Positions 36,401 through 44,397 of a stretch of 64,000 bases of DNA are shown piece by piece. Position 1 is the first letter of the stretch. The number at the start of each line of letters is the position of its first letter. The stretch is from assembly GCF_029266915.1 (NCBI RefSeq), contig NZ_JARIEF010000120.1, positions 1 through 64,000 of the forward strand. The letters are read 5' to 3'. The stretch is from Tissierella sp. (lineage in GTDB: Bacteria; Bacillota; Clostridia; Tissierellales; Tissierellaceae). The position numbers and the translations under genes were made by a program. The notes below the pieces were generated by a model that saw only the letters and a program-made list of their open reading frames with translations, ran no database searches and was not told the origin of the DNA.

Positions 36401-38037
36401 ATTTCATTATTATAACTTATACTTTCAATAAATTTTTGTTTCTCTTTAGATTCTTGAATATCTGAAACTATTACATCTAATTTATTATACAATTTCAAAA
36501 TCTTTTGTTTATCCACATGATTGATAATATCTGATGCTCCTAGGATAAATTTTTGTTTATTACTTCCCTTTGAAATAACAATTGTAACAGCTTCTTGCAT
36601 ATTATATTTATCTGGCATCATAATTATAAAATTACCCTTACTATCAGTATATCCCTGTGGATTACTACTATCTTCTGTTTTATCCTCAGATGAACTTGAG
36701 ATTCCAATAACTTCAACTAAGGCATCATATAAGGCATATTCATCTCTAGCATTTAGATTATCTGGCAATGTTTCACCACTTCTTAACATATATATGGTTC
36801 CTCTCAAGGTTCTAGGTAGAGGTAAAGTTAACTCTATTTCTTGTAAATAGCCCAAGCCTTTTTGAATTACTTCAATACTATCGGTCGTATTTTCTAAAAA
36901 ACTATCATTTATATTATCTCTAAAAAGAAATGTTGGCGCGGGATCATCACATTCTATAGAACTTACACCAATAATATCATCAATAGTTATTCCTAGTAAT
37001 AATTTTTTAAATCTTTGTATCTCAAGTGATTCTCTTGATCTATTTCTAACCTTACGTGTTGAAAGTTTTTTTCGGAAAGATTGATCTAGTTTTTCAATAA
37101 ATCTTTCTTGATATTCAAAATTTCCAGAATTTTTTTTAGAATTACTTATAAGATTTTCTAATTTCTCTAATGTTATTAGCTTAAACTCTGGCTGACTATT
37201 GTGTAAAACTGTCATTATATCGAAAGCCTTTTTTCCATCAACCTTAATCAAATCTTCAATATGTCTTACTCCTAATTCAACTAGCAAATATGCTGTATCA
37301 AAATCCATTTCACGAATTCCCCATAGGTTTATTTGTTTCACCCAGGAACTTACATATTTTTTATATCTTTCATTCCATAAATTAAAATTTTTATCTCCTT
37401 TTTGAATTCCAATCTCCATATTCATTATATCTAATGCAATACTCTTACGTTGCTCAATAGTACGTCCCCTTTGTAATAAATCTAATGATGATTTAATACC
37501 AATTTGATTTAAGTAACCTCTTCTCTTTACATCAATACCTTTAACTGGTATTAAAGAATTGTCTTCATTGTCATTTAGAGGCGGTTTGTCTTGATTGTCG
37601 CCTTGACCAACTGTTGTGCTAGGCGTTGGCCTTGTATAAGTAGGCGTTGGGCTTGTCTGAGTAGGGGTTGGTCTTGTATAAGGGGGAGTTGGACTTGTCT
37701 GAGTAGGAGTTGGTCTTGTGTAAGTAGGAGCTGGTCCTGTCTGAGTAGGAGTTGGTCTTGTGTAAGTAGGAGCTGGTCCTGTCTGAGTAGGGGTTGGTCT
37801 TGTGTAGGCTCCCGTTTCTGGTCTTTGATCATTAGGTACTGGTCTGACAAATGTTGGTGAAGATGTGGTATTAATATTTGGTCTGATAAACTCTTTAGTT
37901 TCTATAATCTCCCCTTGCGAATTATGTGTAATACCTTTCTTTGGTGTCCTAATACTCTTTTGCTTATTTTTATTTTCTTCTGGTGACTGATTTATTTTAT
38001 TATCTTTGTTCGTTGGATTATTCTTTTTATCAGTCAT
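33433..38037 (-). CDS. Giant multidomain protein with repeats and DUF4332-like domain
   Basis: 1534 residues, no signal peptide. Order: Asn/Lys-rich start (1-60); five 14-residue Pro/Thr repeats (78-141); a helix-hairpin-helix module resembling DUF4332 (about 165-300: VKGIDVKRRGYLNQIGIKSS, YLLVELGVRHIEDLI); a beta domain like carboxypeptidase-regulatory domains (about 400-495: GYTDSKGNFIIMMPDKY); a coil (540-620); a conserved-looking core (690-960) with LAPGEEQRLVVREKSQSYS, a Ser/Ala/Gly-rich stretch and NHNHSHSMTIQYWEVMRLYR; a long C-terminal part; and a Lys/Glu tail (1460-1534). ATG behind AAGGAGGAAAAT. Function unknown; a large structural or surface-associated assembly is one guess. Confidence 0.8.
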   Translation of the reverse strand: MTDKKNNPTNKDNKINQSPEENKNKQKSIRTPKKGITHNSQGEIIETKEFIRPNINTTSSPTFVRPVPNDQRPETGAYTRPTPTQTGPAPTYTRPTPTQTGPAPTYTRPTPTQTSPTPPYTRPTPTQTSPTPTYTRPTPSTTVGQGDNQDKPPLNDNEDNSLIPVKGIDVKRRGYLNQIGIKSSLDLLQRGRTIEQRKSIALDIMNMEIGIQKGDKNFNLWNERYKKYVSSWVKQINLWGIREMDFDTAYLLVELGVRHIEDLIKVDGKKAFDIMTVLHNSQPEFKLITLEKLENLISNSKKNSGNFEYQERFIEKLDQSFRKKLSTRKVRNRSRESLEIQRFKKLLLGITIDDIIGVSSIECDDPAPTFLFRDNINDSFLENTTDSIEVIQKGLGYLQEIELTLPLPRTLRGTIYMLRSGETLPDNLNARDEYALYDALVEVIGISSSSEDKTEDSSNPQGYTDSKGNFIIMMPDKYNMQEAVTIVISKGSNKQKFILGASDIINHVDKQKILKLYNKLDVIVSDIQESKEKQKFIESISYNNEILIRKDINNKERPATNEEEIRYKLLLPKKHEIDTEITSLEKQKAEIEEFINESDDTTTDLERILRNLTLCENLVSDFSAEPFVLNENIFKGYRSDHKKVLPSVKLMENNNKSIYLPTDIAPSRVFNYSMLQRLVEPAISPLADPIRGKARVSMNQGIDVMDFKEKISKSPETWPQMSSLGIGYVLNMHQAWIPDGFALGNLLYSLVLAPGEEQRLVVREKSQSYSVTDKMDGSDSVFQNYSTSQFDNTTAAYEYALGQMTSGDSNYNYSSKTSSFGMQAGASYGGAMLGLSGGFSKTSGKASSAASQSNAHNEASNAAQGFQHEIKTSSERLSNANRLNISMATANESDSVATRIIANHNHSHSMTIQYWEVMRLYRLETCVDSVDLVLFVPLKLINFLKNQEYQLESSDFDRSQFNNRYRTILKFADALEGRLPNKYKNGLSLITKYASYPKWKFESIGSSQRRIKLSFKGLFLSFDDINVTMILKNGKGIIAGDVRYERKELYKKHETTSDIKEAIKKFRNQNTNLVKCECEFTLPSNVTDDDLSYVVIEHSCDELKYVLHAENVVVEGLDKDGTVNKTMLSDVRFSMMHKQRDLAKDNDNSAGDIKNIEYYKAMLPESWLAPNVTITSRELKLLGGLRISDIDLTNSANNKLTAMSSSSTLLPSIYLTISTDMPTLRYSQLQEIEQTVHHIVSNTMKYSQVIWGSLSSDERALMLEQYTIDMDDNKNIDNTEKVDKNDRSSLPLLNCINVQKLLGFYGNCMLFPFTFPKKFSENVDKTAVELQDSLYNYHTNYFRVPSTVISMPTDGMIGEAVLGETNVSEEIDLTRFWNWKDSPIDNMSLDSTYLSNTDYLAGKGMKDNSVNSNQGSSSGATGSVTTADLVSALIAKQTPNFDNITGLDKIKSLLNGDKDTAAKGRNDVLEGSRDLTKKAIEEAGKAAKAAEESKKEEKSNSEKSEKNEKNPDKGKASGESTDKEGKKKPVKEGE
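37615..37806 (-). repeat. 42-base tandem repeat encoding a Pro/Thr linker
   Basis: Five in-frame copies of a 42-base unit encoding variants of YTRPTPTQTGPAPT and YTRPTPTQTSPTPP. The repeat is a flexible spacer and is prone to copy-number change that would keep the frame. Confidence 0.9.
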
Positions 38038-38271
38038 ATTTTCCTCCTTGTGATATTTTAATTTTATACTTTATCATAAATAGATTAATCCTATCCCTTT
38101 CATCTCCTTTTTTAAAAAAATATTTTGTTTATGTTAAATATCACTTACCCATTGTTTGAATTTTCATTCAATTGTATATATTATGAATACAGCTTCATAT
38201 GTGATAAATTTAAGACTTTAATATAACCCTTGCACACTAAACATTAGGCTAGTAATATGATAATTTACAAG
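38038..38271. other. Leader region of the giant-protein gene
   Basis: About 230 AT-rich bases between the start codon of the giant gene and the terminator at 38272. No RNA structure or gene recognised. Confidence 0.4.
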
Positions 38272-38315
38272 AAAAAAAGTTTTGAAATCTATATTATAAA
38301 GATTTCAAAACTTTT
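38272..38315 (-). terminator. Terminator of the alpha/beta hydrolase gene
   Basis: AAAAGTTTTGAAATCT and AGATTTCAAAACTTTT with a 9-base loop, followed by T on the minus strand. Confidence 0.85.
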
Positions 38316-38364
38316 CTATAGTACTATATACATTTCAATCTTACTTATAAACTTAAATCAGTTT

Positions 38365-39123
38365 CTATTTTCTGTCGAAGTTTTCTAGCCAAGCACACAG
38401 GATTTCTCCAATATATATGGAGTCTTTTTTCTCACTCGCTAAATGATCTACATCCTTTAAAGTTATGAAGCTTTTCTCAGAACTAATCTTATCAAATAAT
38501 TTGAGACCATCTTCATAGTAAACTGTGCTGTCTGAATCCGAGTGAAACATGATTATGGGCTTGGTAAATTGTTTAATAATTTCATCCATATTTTCTTCCC
38601 TAGCATCTTTAAGATATTCTAGTCCAAGATTTATATCTCTTCCTGCCAGCTTAACAACTAAATTATCATTTTGGATCAATTCATCTTCATATCTAGAGAA
38701 AAGTCTAACCACATTCTTAAAGTCGGATGGACTTCCAACTGTTGCAACCCCCTTAACCCCTTCTAATATATTAGCTGTTTTTATCGATACCAAGCTTCCA
38801 ATAGAGTGTCCTAATAGGTAGCTGGGCGTTTTATATTTTTCAGCTATATAATAATAAACAGCTATTAAATCCTCAACATTAGTAGAAAAACTAGTTTTGC
38901 TAAAATCTCCCTCGCTACTTCCAAGTCCCATAGCGTCATACCTTACAACCCCATATCCTCTTTCTACAAGTAGCTTTGATATATTATTATATAATTTATA
39001 AGACTTAGAACAGGTAAAACAGTGACTGATAATTATAAAGTCTTTTATGTTATCTTTGGGTACTTCTATAATTACAGATAAATTTTTATTATAATTATTT
39101 TTAATATTTATTTTTTTCTGCAT
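38365..39123 (-). CDS. Alpha/beta hydrolase (dienelactone/esterase type)
   Basis: About 252 residues of alpha/beta hydrolase fold: oxyanion loop IISHCFTCSKSY, GYGVVRYDAMGLGSSEGDF, nucleophile elbow LLGHSIGSLVSI, acid region MFHSDSDSTV and the catalytic His in LKDVDHLASEK. The SHCFTC segment is typical of the OsmC-associated hydrolase group, though no OsmC domain is attached here. The ATG at 39123 follows AAGGAGATGGATTT; the 28 upstream codons (to 39207) lack such a site. Substrate unknown. Confidence 0.85.
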   Translation of the reverse strand: MQKKINIKNNYNKNLSVIIEVPKDNIKDFIIISHCFTCSKSYKLYNNISKLLVERGYGVVRYDAMGLGSSEGDFSKTSFSTNVEDLIAVYYYIAEKYKTPSYLLGHSIGSLVSIKTANILEGVKGVATVGSPSDFKNVVRLFSRYEDELIQNDNLVVKLAGRDINLGLEYLKDAREENMDEIIKQFTKPIIMFHSDSDSTVYYEDGLKLFDKISSEKSFITLKDVDHLASEKKDSIYIGEILCAWLENFDRK

Positions 39124-39222
39124 AAATCCATCTCCTTGTAAACTTGCTATAAAATATCTACTCAGTGAAGCAATACTTAAGAATAACTGACCTGATAAAG
39201 ATAGCAAATTCCTAGTAACTTT

Positions 39223-39852
39223 TTATTCTCCGATAACTATTTCAATCAGGTCATCAGGTTTTTCAAGAGTATAGTTTGGTTCTACTATCTCATCTCGATG
39301 GAAGCTTGCCCACTGTGCAAAAGCAAAGTCCATTCCAGCATTCTTTGCAGACTGGAAGTCCGAGAGAGAGTCTCCTATATATAAGCATCTCTTTGGATCA
39401 ACACCTAATATTTCAGCGCAGTGCAAAAGAGGCTCTCCATGAGGTTTATGATTTTCAGTATCTTCTAGCAAAACTATAGCCGAAAAATAATCATGGAGAT
39501 TTTTACCATCTATATCAATCATATACTGCTCTCTTTTCTTTGAAGAAACAACTGCCTGGGTAACTTTACCATCTAGACTTTGGATCACTTCATCAAAGTT
39601 ATAGTAAACTTTTGCTCCACCTTCATACTCATTTACATACTTTACCCAACGCTCATAGACAGCTGGAATATTTTGTATTCCCAGTATTTCCAGACTCTTA
39701 AGCCCCGGAATTGAAGTATAAGGCGTTAGCTCATTATAATCCATATCAACTCCAAGTTCTTCTTTAACAATCTCCATAAGAGGATAAATATTCATATCAA
39801 AAGTATTAAGAACTGTTCCGTCTAAGTCATAAATAACTGCATCATATTTCAT
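39223..39852 (-). CDS. HAD-superfamily hydrolase (phosphoglycolate phosphatase-like)
   Basis: 209 residues with HAD motif I YDLDGTVLNTFD, motif II VVSSKK, a helical cap in between, and motif III/IV HKPHGEPLL with YIGDSLSDFQSAKNAGM. This is the layout of Gph/PpaX phosphatases, which remove phosphate from small metabolites; the specific substrate cannot be read. Its ATG lies 16 bases after the stop of the FAD-binding protein gene behind AAAAAGGAG, so the two share a transcript. Confidence 0.9.
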   Translation of the reverse strand: MKYDAVIYDLDGTVLNTFDMNIYPLMEIVKEELGVDMDYNELTPYTSIPGLKSLEILGIQNIPAVYERWVKYVNEYEGGAKVYYNFDEVIQSLDGKVTQAVVSSKKREQYMIDIDGKNLHDYFSAIVLLEDTENHKPHGEPLLHCAEILGVDPKRCLYIGDSLSDFQSAKNAGMDFAFAQWASFHRDEIVEPNYTLEKPDDLIEIVIGE

Positions 39853-39868
39853 AATTTTCTCCTTTTTA

Positions 39869-41314
39869 TTAAATTCTGTCGTCTATATCTTCTACTGCAA
39901 CTTTGGCACTTTCAGAAATTATATCTACTGAGTTGTTCCCAAACTCTATTCCAGAGATTAAGGGCCCGTGCACTTTAAAGTTTTGCATAACTCCGTACTT
40001 TTGACTTATAGCACTTAGTTCTGGAACAGTAACCTGAACTCCTCCAAATGTTTCAGGTTGAAGAATTCTATCATCTAGCAATTGTTTAAGAAGCGGCCTT
40101 CTCTTAATATCAAATGAGACATTTATTTCAGTGCCTACAGCATTGATAATATAGTCCACCCTATGGGACTCTCCATTGTTTAAGATTAATTCAAAAGAAT
40201 CTTCTTCTTCTTCTTCTTTAATCTCAATCAAGCCGTTAAAAACACAGATAGTTCCATCTTCCCAAGCCTTTAGAAGCTGCTGACCGGAAACAACTGGAAA
40301 TGTACTTCTAAGCTTATTCCATTTGCCATGGTATGTTTCTATAAAGTTTTGCTTGTCGCTTTCTCTCATAGACATCCATAAATCAGTTAGCATTCGGTCC
40401 ATGCCAAGAAGCAAGCTTTGTATAACTCCAATATCCTCGGGCTCTTCCAGGTTGTTCTTGATGCTCTGGAGGGATCCAAACTCTTCATCTAGCCAGTCTT
40501 CTTCCATAGATAAACCTTGAGCATCCATCTCACCTTTAAACCATTTTATATAAGTTTCAAGCTTTATAAAACCATTGCCTTCTTCTTTAGCTTTTTCTAT
40601 ATTATCCTTTGTAAAATATTTGTACTCAAATGGTTTAGCCAGACCTCTAATTGATTTAAAGTTTCCAGATCTTGAGAAAAAATCTATTTTTAAATCTGGT
40701 CTTTTATCTTGAGCATACCTTAAAATATCAAGACTTGTTAAACCAGTACCCAAGACACCAATCCTAGCACCATGAGGAATCAATGGGAAATTCTGCTCCA
40801 TTGGAAAGGGGTTTATCATAAATTTCGGACTTCCAAATAAGTCGTATGGGTCATTGTAGGGAAGGTTTCCCATACATAGGTGGACTGCATCAAAATCTTC
40901 TTCTTTCGATCCCCAGGTTAAACGAAACTTATTATCTGGAAGTGGGGAAATGGTCTTAACCTTTTCTTTTACAACTCGAGATCCTGATTCTTCTATCCAA
41001 CCCTGCATTCTGTCTTTTAAGTAAGCGCCAAATATAGGTCGGGGAGAATAAAGAAGTTTTGGATGATCTTTTCCTTGAGTCATTTGAAACCAATCAAAAA
41101 AATCATCCTCTTCTTCAGGAATAATAGTTGCCAATTCTGCAGGTTGATTCATTATTAAAATGGGATCATCTTTTTGATAAGGCGCACCGTTTCCAAATGT
41201 AGCTTCATCTCCAAATAAGGTTAATTCTATCTTACTATTTTTAGACTTTTTCCTTGTCCACTCTCTTAGTACACTGATACCAGTTACACCCATTCCTATA
41301 ATAGCAATTTTCAT
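39869..41314 (-). CDS. FAD/NAD(P)-binding oxidoreductase
   Basis: About 481 residues. A dinucleotide-binding motif starts the protein (KIAIIGMGVTGISVLREW) and a second Rossmann motif GVLGTGLTSLDILRYAQD lies near 195. FGDEATFGNGAPYQ and the C-terminal NAVGTEINVSFD match the NAD_binding_9 type of flavoproteins, uncharacterised hydroxylase-like enzymes. Start ATG 41314 behind GGAGATAAAA; a GTG four codons earlier lies inside that site. Co-transcribed with the HAD gene downstream. Reaction unknown. Confidence 0.85.
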   Translation of the reverse strand: MKIAIIGMGVTGISVLREWTRKKSKNSKIELTLFGDEATFGNGAPYQKDDPILIMNQPAELATIIPEEEDDFFDWFQMTQGKDHPKLLYSPRPIFGAYLKDRMQGWIEESGSRVVKEKVKTISPLPDNKFRLTWGSKEEDFDAVHLCMGNLPYNDPYDLFGSPKFMINPFPMEQNFPLIPHGARIGVLGTGLTSLDILRYAQDKRPDLKIDFFSRSGNFKSIRGLAKPFEYKYFTKDNIEKAKEEGNGFIKLETYIKWFKGEMDAQGLSMEEDWLDEEFGSLQSIKNNLEEPEDIGVIQSLLLGMDRMLTDLWMSMRESDKQNFIETYHGKWNKLRSTFPVVSGQQLLKAWEDGTICVFNGLIEIKEEEEEDSFELILNNGESHRVDYIINAVGTEINVSFDIKRRPLLKQLLDDRILQPETFGGVQVTVPELSAISQKYGVMQNFKVHGPLISGIEFGNNSVDIISESAKVAVEDIDDRI

Positions 41315-41551
41315 TTTTATCTCCACCCTATTATTTTATTTGTTTTCCTATTCTTATCCTTCTTAATATCCCAATACCAAATTATTCTATATCTAGTGAT
41401 AGAAAATCTTCTTCTTATAATCTACCCTTCTTTATTTCTTTTAAATATTATCTTTTCCTTTAAAGATTTAAAGATATTTTTAAATCTCAGTGTATTACTT
41501 CCTATAAAGATTGTTGATCTATCTTGCTTATTAATCTTCTGCTTTTAATAT

Positions 41552-41953
41552 TTAACCTATCATCTTAAGTATAAAAAATGAAAGGGTAGAAACAATAGCG
41601 CTCATGGAGCCTCCCCAGATCAAGTCTACAATAGTAACTTTTAAAGGCCAGCCTTCTAAATTAGCATGATTTGTAAGGTCATAGGTGGAGTAAGTTACTA
41701 AACCAAAAAAGATACCAACAAGCAGGGCATATTGCCAACTATCCTTTAAAAGAGCTGGTTTAATTACAAAGAAAACTAGTCCAATAACAAATACTAAAGA
41801 AAAAACAACTGTTGGTATTAACTTTGGACTCTTTGACATAATATAACCTATTTCTTTTTTATAGAACTCCTTTGCAACAACTACTAGCCAAATTCCTTCT
41901 ACAAGCATAAATACTACAAACGCTACTAAAAACATCTTTATAAAGTCCCACAT
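41552..41953 (-). CDS. DUF2177 membrane protein
   Basis: 133 residues with four membrane helices and the family signature GLVTYSTYDLTNHANLEGWP followed by VDLIWGGSMSA. DUF2177 proteins have no known function. Here the gene follows a lipid-kinase-like gene by 6 bases, so a membrane-lipid connection is possible but unproven. Confidence 0.88.
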   Translation of the reverse strand: MWDFIKMFLVAFVVFMLVEGIWLVVVAKEFYKKEIGYIMSKSPKLIPTVVFSLVFVIGLVFFVIKPALLKDSWQYALLVGIFFGLVTYSTYDLTNHANLEGWPLKVTIVDLIWGGSMSAIVSTLSFFILKMIG

Positions 41954-41959
41954 AACCTA

Positions 41960-42859
41960 TCACTCCTCTTCTTTAGAAATTACGCTTATATGACCTTGTA
42001 AAACTTTTATATCTAGAGGAAGCTCGGGCCCCTTATCGCCATCTATATTACTTTCATACTTTTCTCCATCAAGAGTATCTATCCTAAGAGTTTTAGTCTG
42101 GAAATATTCTATATTGTCAGATTGCGTGATGCTTCCAAAAAGAAGTTCGGGAGCTAGCCCTATTAATTTTCCAACATTTAATTTTTTAATAGCAAAGATA
42201 TGCATCATACCGTCGCCTATCTCTACTTCTGAAACAAGTGATTTAACTCCTCCAATAGAATCAAGCAGGGCTATGATTATAACTGCAATATCTCCTTGCC
42301 ATACTTCTTCATCCATCTCTAGAGTAACCGGGAAAACATCATCATTTAAAATTTCTTTTCCAACTGCCATTATATAGGCAAAAGGTCCATATTTTGTCTT
42401 TTCTTCAATATTTACGTCATAAACAGCTCTTGCAGCTGGACCAATGCCTAGAGTATTAGTCCAGTACATATCGTTTGCCAAACCTACATCAATCTTTTTA
42501 TGATAGCTCGATTTTAAAAGTTCTATAGCTTCTAGCGGATTATCAGGGATATTTAAAGCTTTAGAAAGATTGTTAACTGTTCCAAGGGGAATGATACCCA
42601 GAAGAGGAGGATTTTTAAAACCAGCAAGTCCATTTACAGTTTCGTTGACTGTTCCATCTCCTCCTAGGCATACTACAAGATCAAACTTGTCTTGACTTGC
42701 TTCTTTAGCAAAGCTTGTAGCATCGCCCTCGCCCTTGGTGTATTTTATTACTATCTTATATTCATCTTCTAGTTCTACTTGAATTTTCTCTTCATAAGAA
42801 GATGCTTCTTCTTTTCCTGCTGTAGGATTAATTATAATCATGGCAGTTTTTTCCATAGT
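41960..42859 (-). CDS. Diacylglycerol kinase-like lipid kinase (DgkB/YegS family)
   Basis: About 299 residues: IIINPTAGKEEASSYEE, the nucleotide-binding GGDGTVNETVNGL (near 65) and GIIPLGTVNNLSKAL, and NTLGIGPAARAVYDV. This is the soluble DgkB/YegS/BmrU family that phosphorylates diacylglycerol or related lipids with ATP. The ATG at 42859 follows GGGGAGGAGTACT. An array of eight TTCTATC heptamers lies 31 bases upstream in the leader, where slippage could change expression. First gene of a pair with the DUF2177 gene. Confidence 0.9.
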   Translation of the reverse strand, partial: TMEKTAMIIINPTAGKEEASSYEEKIQVELEDEYKIVIKYTKGEGDATSFAKEASQDKFDLVVCLGGDGTVNETVNGLAGFKNPPLLGIIPLGTVNNLSKALNIPDNPLEAIELLKSSYHKKIDVGLANDMYWTNTLGIGPAARAVYDVNIEEKTKYGPFAYIMAVGKEILNDDVFPVTLEMDEEVWQGDIAVIIIALLDSIGGVKSLVSEVEIGDGMMHIFAIKKLNVGKLIGLAPELLFGSITQSDNIEYFQTKTLRIDTLDGEKYESNIDGDKGPELPLDIKVLQGHISVISKEEE

Positions 42860-42889
42860 ACTCCTCCCCTTCATATTCTACTATTTCTC

Positions 42890-42945
42890 TTCTATCTTCT
42901 ATCTTCTATCTTCTATCTTCTATCTTCTATCTTCTATCTTCTATC
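42890..42945 (-). repeat. Heptanucleotide microsatellite (8 perfect copies) upstream of the lipid kinase
   Basis: Eight uninterrupted copies of TTCTATC (GATAGAA on the coding strand). It is the only perfect short tandem repeat of this length in the window. Confidence 0.97.
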
Positions 42946-43166
42946 TTTTAATTATACCCTCTCTAAGAGATGTATACCCAATCATACTAGACTGAACTTA
43001 AAAGATGTAGTAGATTGACTTTAAGTTTTTTAAAATATTCTATAATTTTATTTAGTTTCTTAGTTATCCACTTAAATCTATCAAGTTAGTATCTATAGAA
43101 ATTCATTTTGTTAGTTTATACCAAATAAGGGTAAATTCATAAAACAAAGATCTTAAGGAGGATATT
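42946..43166. other. Divergent intergenic region, lipid kinase / FMN reductase
   Basis: AT-rich; probably contains both divergent promoters. Nothing else recognised. Confidence 0.4.
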
Positions 43167-43718
43167 ATGCTTAATTTTGGAATATTAGTAGGAAGTTTAA
43201 GAAAAGAATCTTATAATATGAAACTCGCAAACTATCTTATAAAGAGATACAGCGACAAGGCTAATATGGAAATAGTAGATATCAAGGAGTTTCCTTTATT
43301 TAATGAGGACTTAGAGAAGGATGTTCCTGAAGCTGTTCTTGAATCTAGAAGAAAGTTAAAGGAAAAAGATGGTGTTATAATTGTTTCACCAGAATATAAC
43401 TATTCTATACCCGGAGTTATGAAAAATGCTTTAGACTGGTTTTCACGCGATGATTATGTAATGATGAAAAAGCCCTATCTTTTGATGGGTGCATCCAATG
43501 GTTCTATCGGAACTGCAAGAATGCAGGCTCATATTAAACAGATTTTAAGTGCAGGTGCTTTTCAAATGTATAGCCAGCCCTATAATGAGCTTTTATTTGC
43601 AAGAATTCAAGATAATATAGATAAAGATGGAAATATAACCAATCAAGGCAGTATTGAAAGATTGGATAAAAAAATAGATGACTTTATCGATTTTACAAAT
43701 TTAATAAATAAAAAATAA
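43167..43718 (+). CDS. NADPH-dependent FMN reductase family protein
   Basis: 183 residues of flavodoxin-like fold: ILVGSLRKESYNMKLANYL binds the FMN phosphate, VIIVSPEYNYSIPGVMKNALDW is the family signature, and LLMGASNGSIGTARMQ follows. Relatives reduce quinones, azo dyes, chromate or FMN with NAD(P)H. ATG behind TAAGGAGGATATT. Single gene with its own terminator. Confidence 0.92.
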   Translation: MLNFGILVGSLRKESYNMKLANYLIKRYSDKANMEIVDIKEFPLFNEDLEKDVPEAVLESRRKLKEKDGVIIVSPEYNYSIPGVMKNALDWFSRDDYVMMKKPYLLMGASNGSIGTARMQAHIKQILSAGAFQMYSQPYNELLFARIQDNIDKDGNITNQGSIERLDKKIDDFIDFTNLINKK

Positions 43719-43724
43719 AAATCA

Positions 43725-43770
43725 TAAAAAAATGCTGAACCACTCAATTTGAGTGATTCAGCATTTTTTA
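43725..43770. terminator. Bidirectional terminator after the FMN reductase gene
   Basis: AAAAAATGCTGAA-CC-ACTCAA and its complement with two mismatches, tails of A and T on either side. Confidence 0.9.
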
Positions 43771-43806
43771 TAATAATCTATGTAGCTCTAAGTTTACATT
43801 CAAATA

Positions 43807-44133
43807 TTATCTTCCTATGTCAATAACATTTTGTATCAGCGCCTGGCACCTTCCGCAATCTTTTTCAGTTCCGGCTTTTGTAACTATACCAACCTTCTCT
43901 ACAGTATCAGCTCCATTTCTTATTGCTTCAAGAACAGCTTCAAGTGAAACTTCCTTACAGCCGCACACCGAACTAAGTATAGCTTCTAATTCAGTCTCGC
44001 AACCTTCACACGAATTACAAACTCCCGCTAATTCTACTATTTCATCTTTAGTTCTTGCTCCCTCAACCATTGCCTTCCTTATAGATGAATAGTATACCTT
44101 GTTTTTATTACATATTATTCTATCTTCCGCCAT
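43807..44133 (-). CDS. Double BFD-like [2Fe-2S]-binding protein
   Basis: 108 residues with nine cysteines in two helical BFD-like halves. The first has ICNKNKV near the start and GVCNSCEGCETELEAILSSV; the second has AIRNGADTVEKVGIVTKAGT and DCGRCQALI. BFD-like domains bind [2Fe-2S] clusters and mediate electron transfer or iron mobilisation; the two-domain free-standing form is found in anaerobes. The second half has fewer cysteines and may only bind a cluster together with the first. Single gene. Confidence 0.85.
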   Translation of the reverse strand: MAEDRIICNKNKVYYSSIRKAMVEGARTKDEIVELAGVCNSCEGCETELEAILSSVCGCKEVSLEAVLEAIRNGADTVEKVGIVTKAGTEKDCGRCQALIQNVIDIGR

Positions 44134-44397
44134 TATTATTCCCCTTATTATATATATTTACAACTCTTATATTATAGCATATATAATATTTAAAATATTA
44201 TTAAAGTATTTTTCTAAGTTTATTTCTTATTTTATATACTTCAAATTTGAGCCTATTAATTTCTTTATTAAACTTAGCTAAATCTTATATAAAAAATGTA
44301 ATTTAAAATTTTGGAAAAAAATGATGTGACTTTCAATTATATAATTTAAAGTCACATCATTCTACTATTTAAAAGTAATTTTATTTTCTATATAGCC

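Noticed and set aside
37591-37860. Plus- and minus-strand ORFs of about 90 codons opposite the proline repeats, with Trp/Ser/Cys or Gln/Leu periodicity
   Set aside because: They are out-of-frame readings of the 42-base repeat in the giant gene; no ribosome site and periodic composition only.
42879-42950. TTCTATC array as a CRISPR or protein-coding repeat
   Set aside because: Unit is 7 bases with no spacers and lies outside any supported ORF; it is a simple microsatellite.
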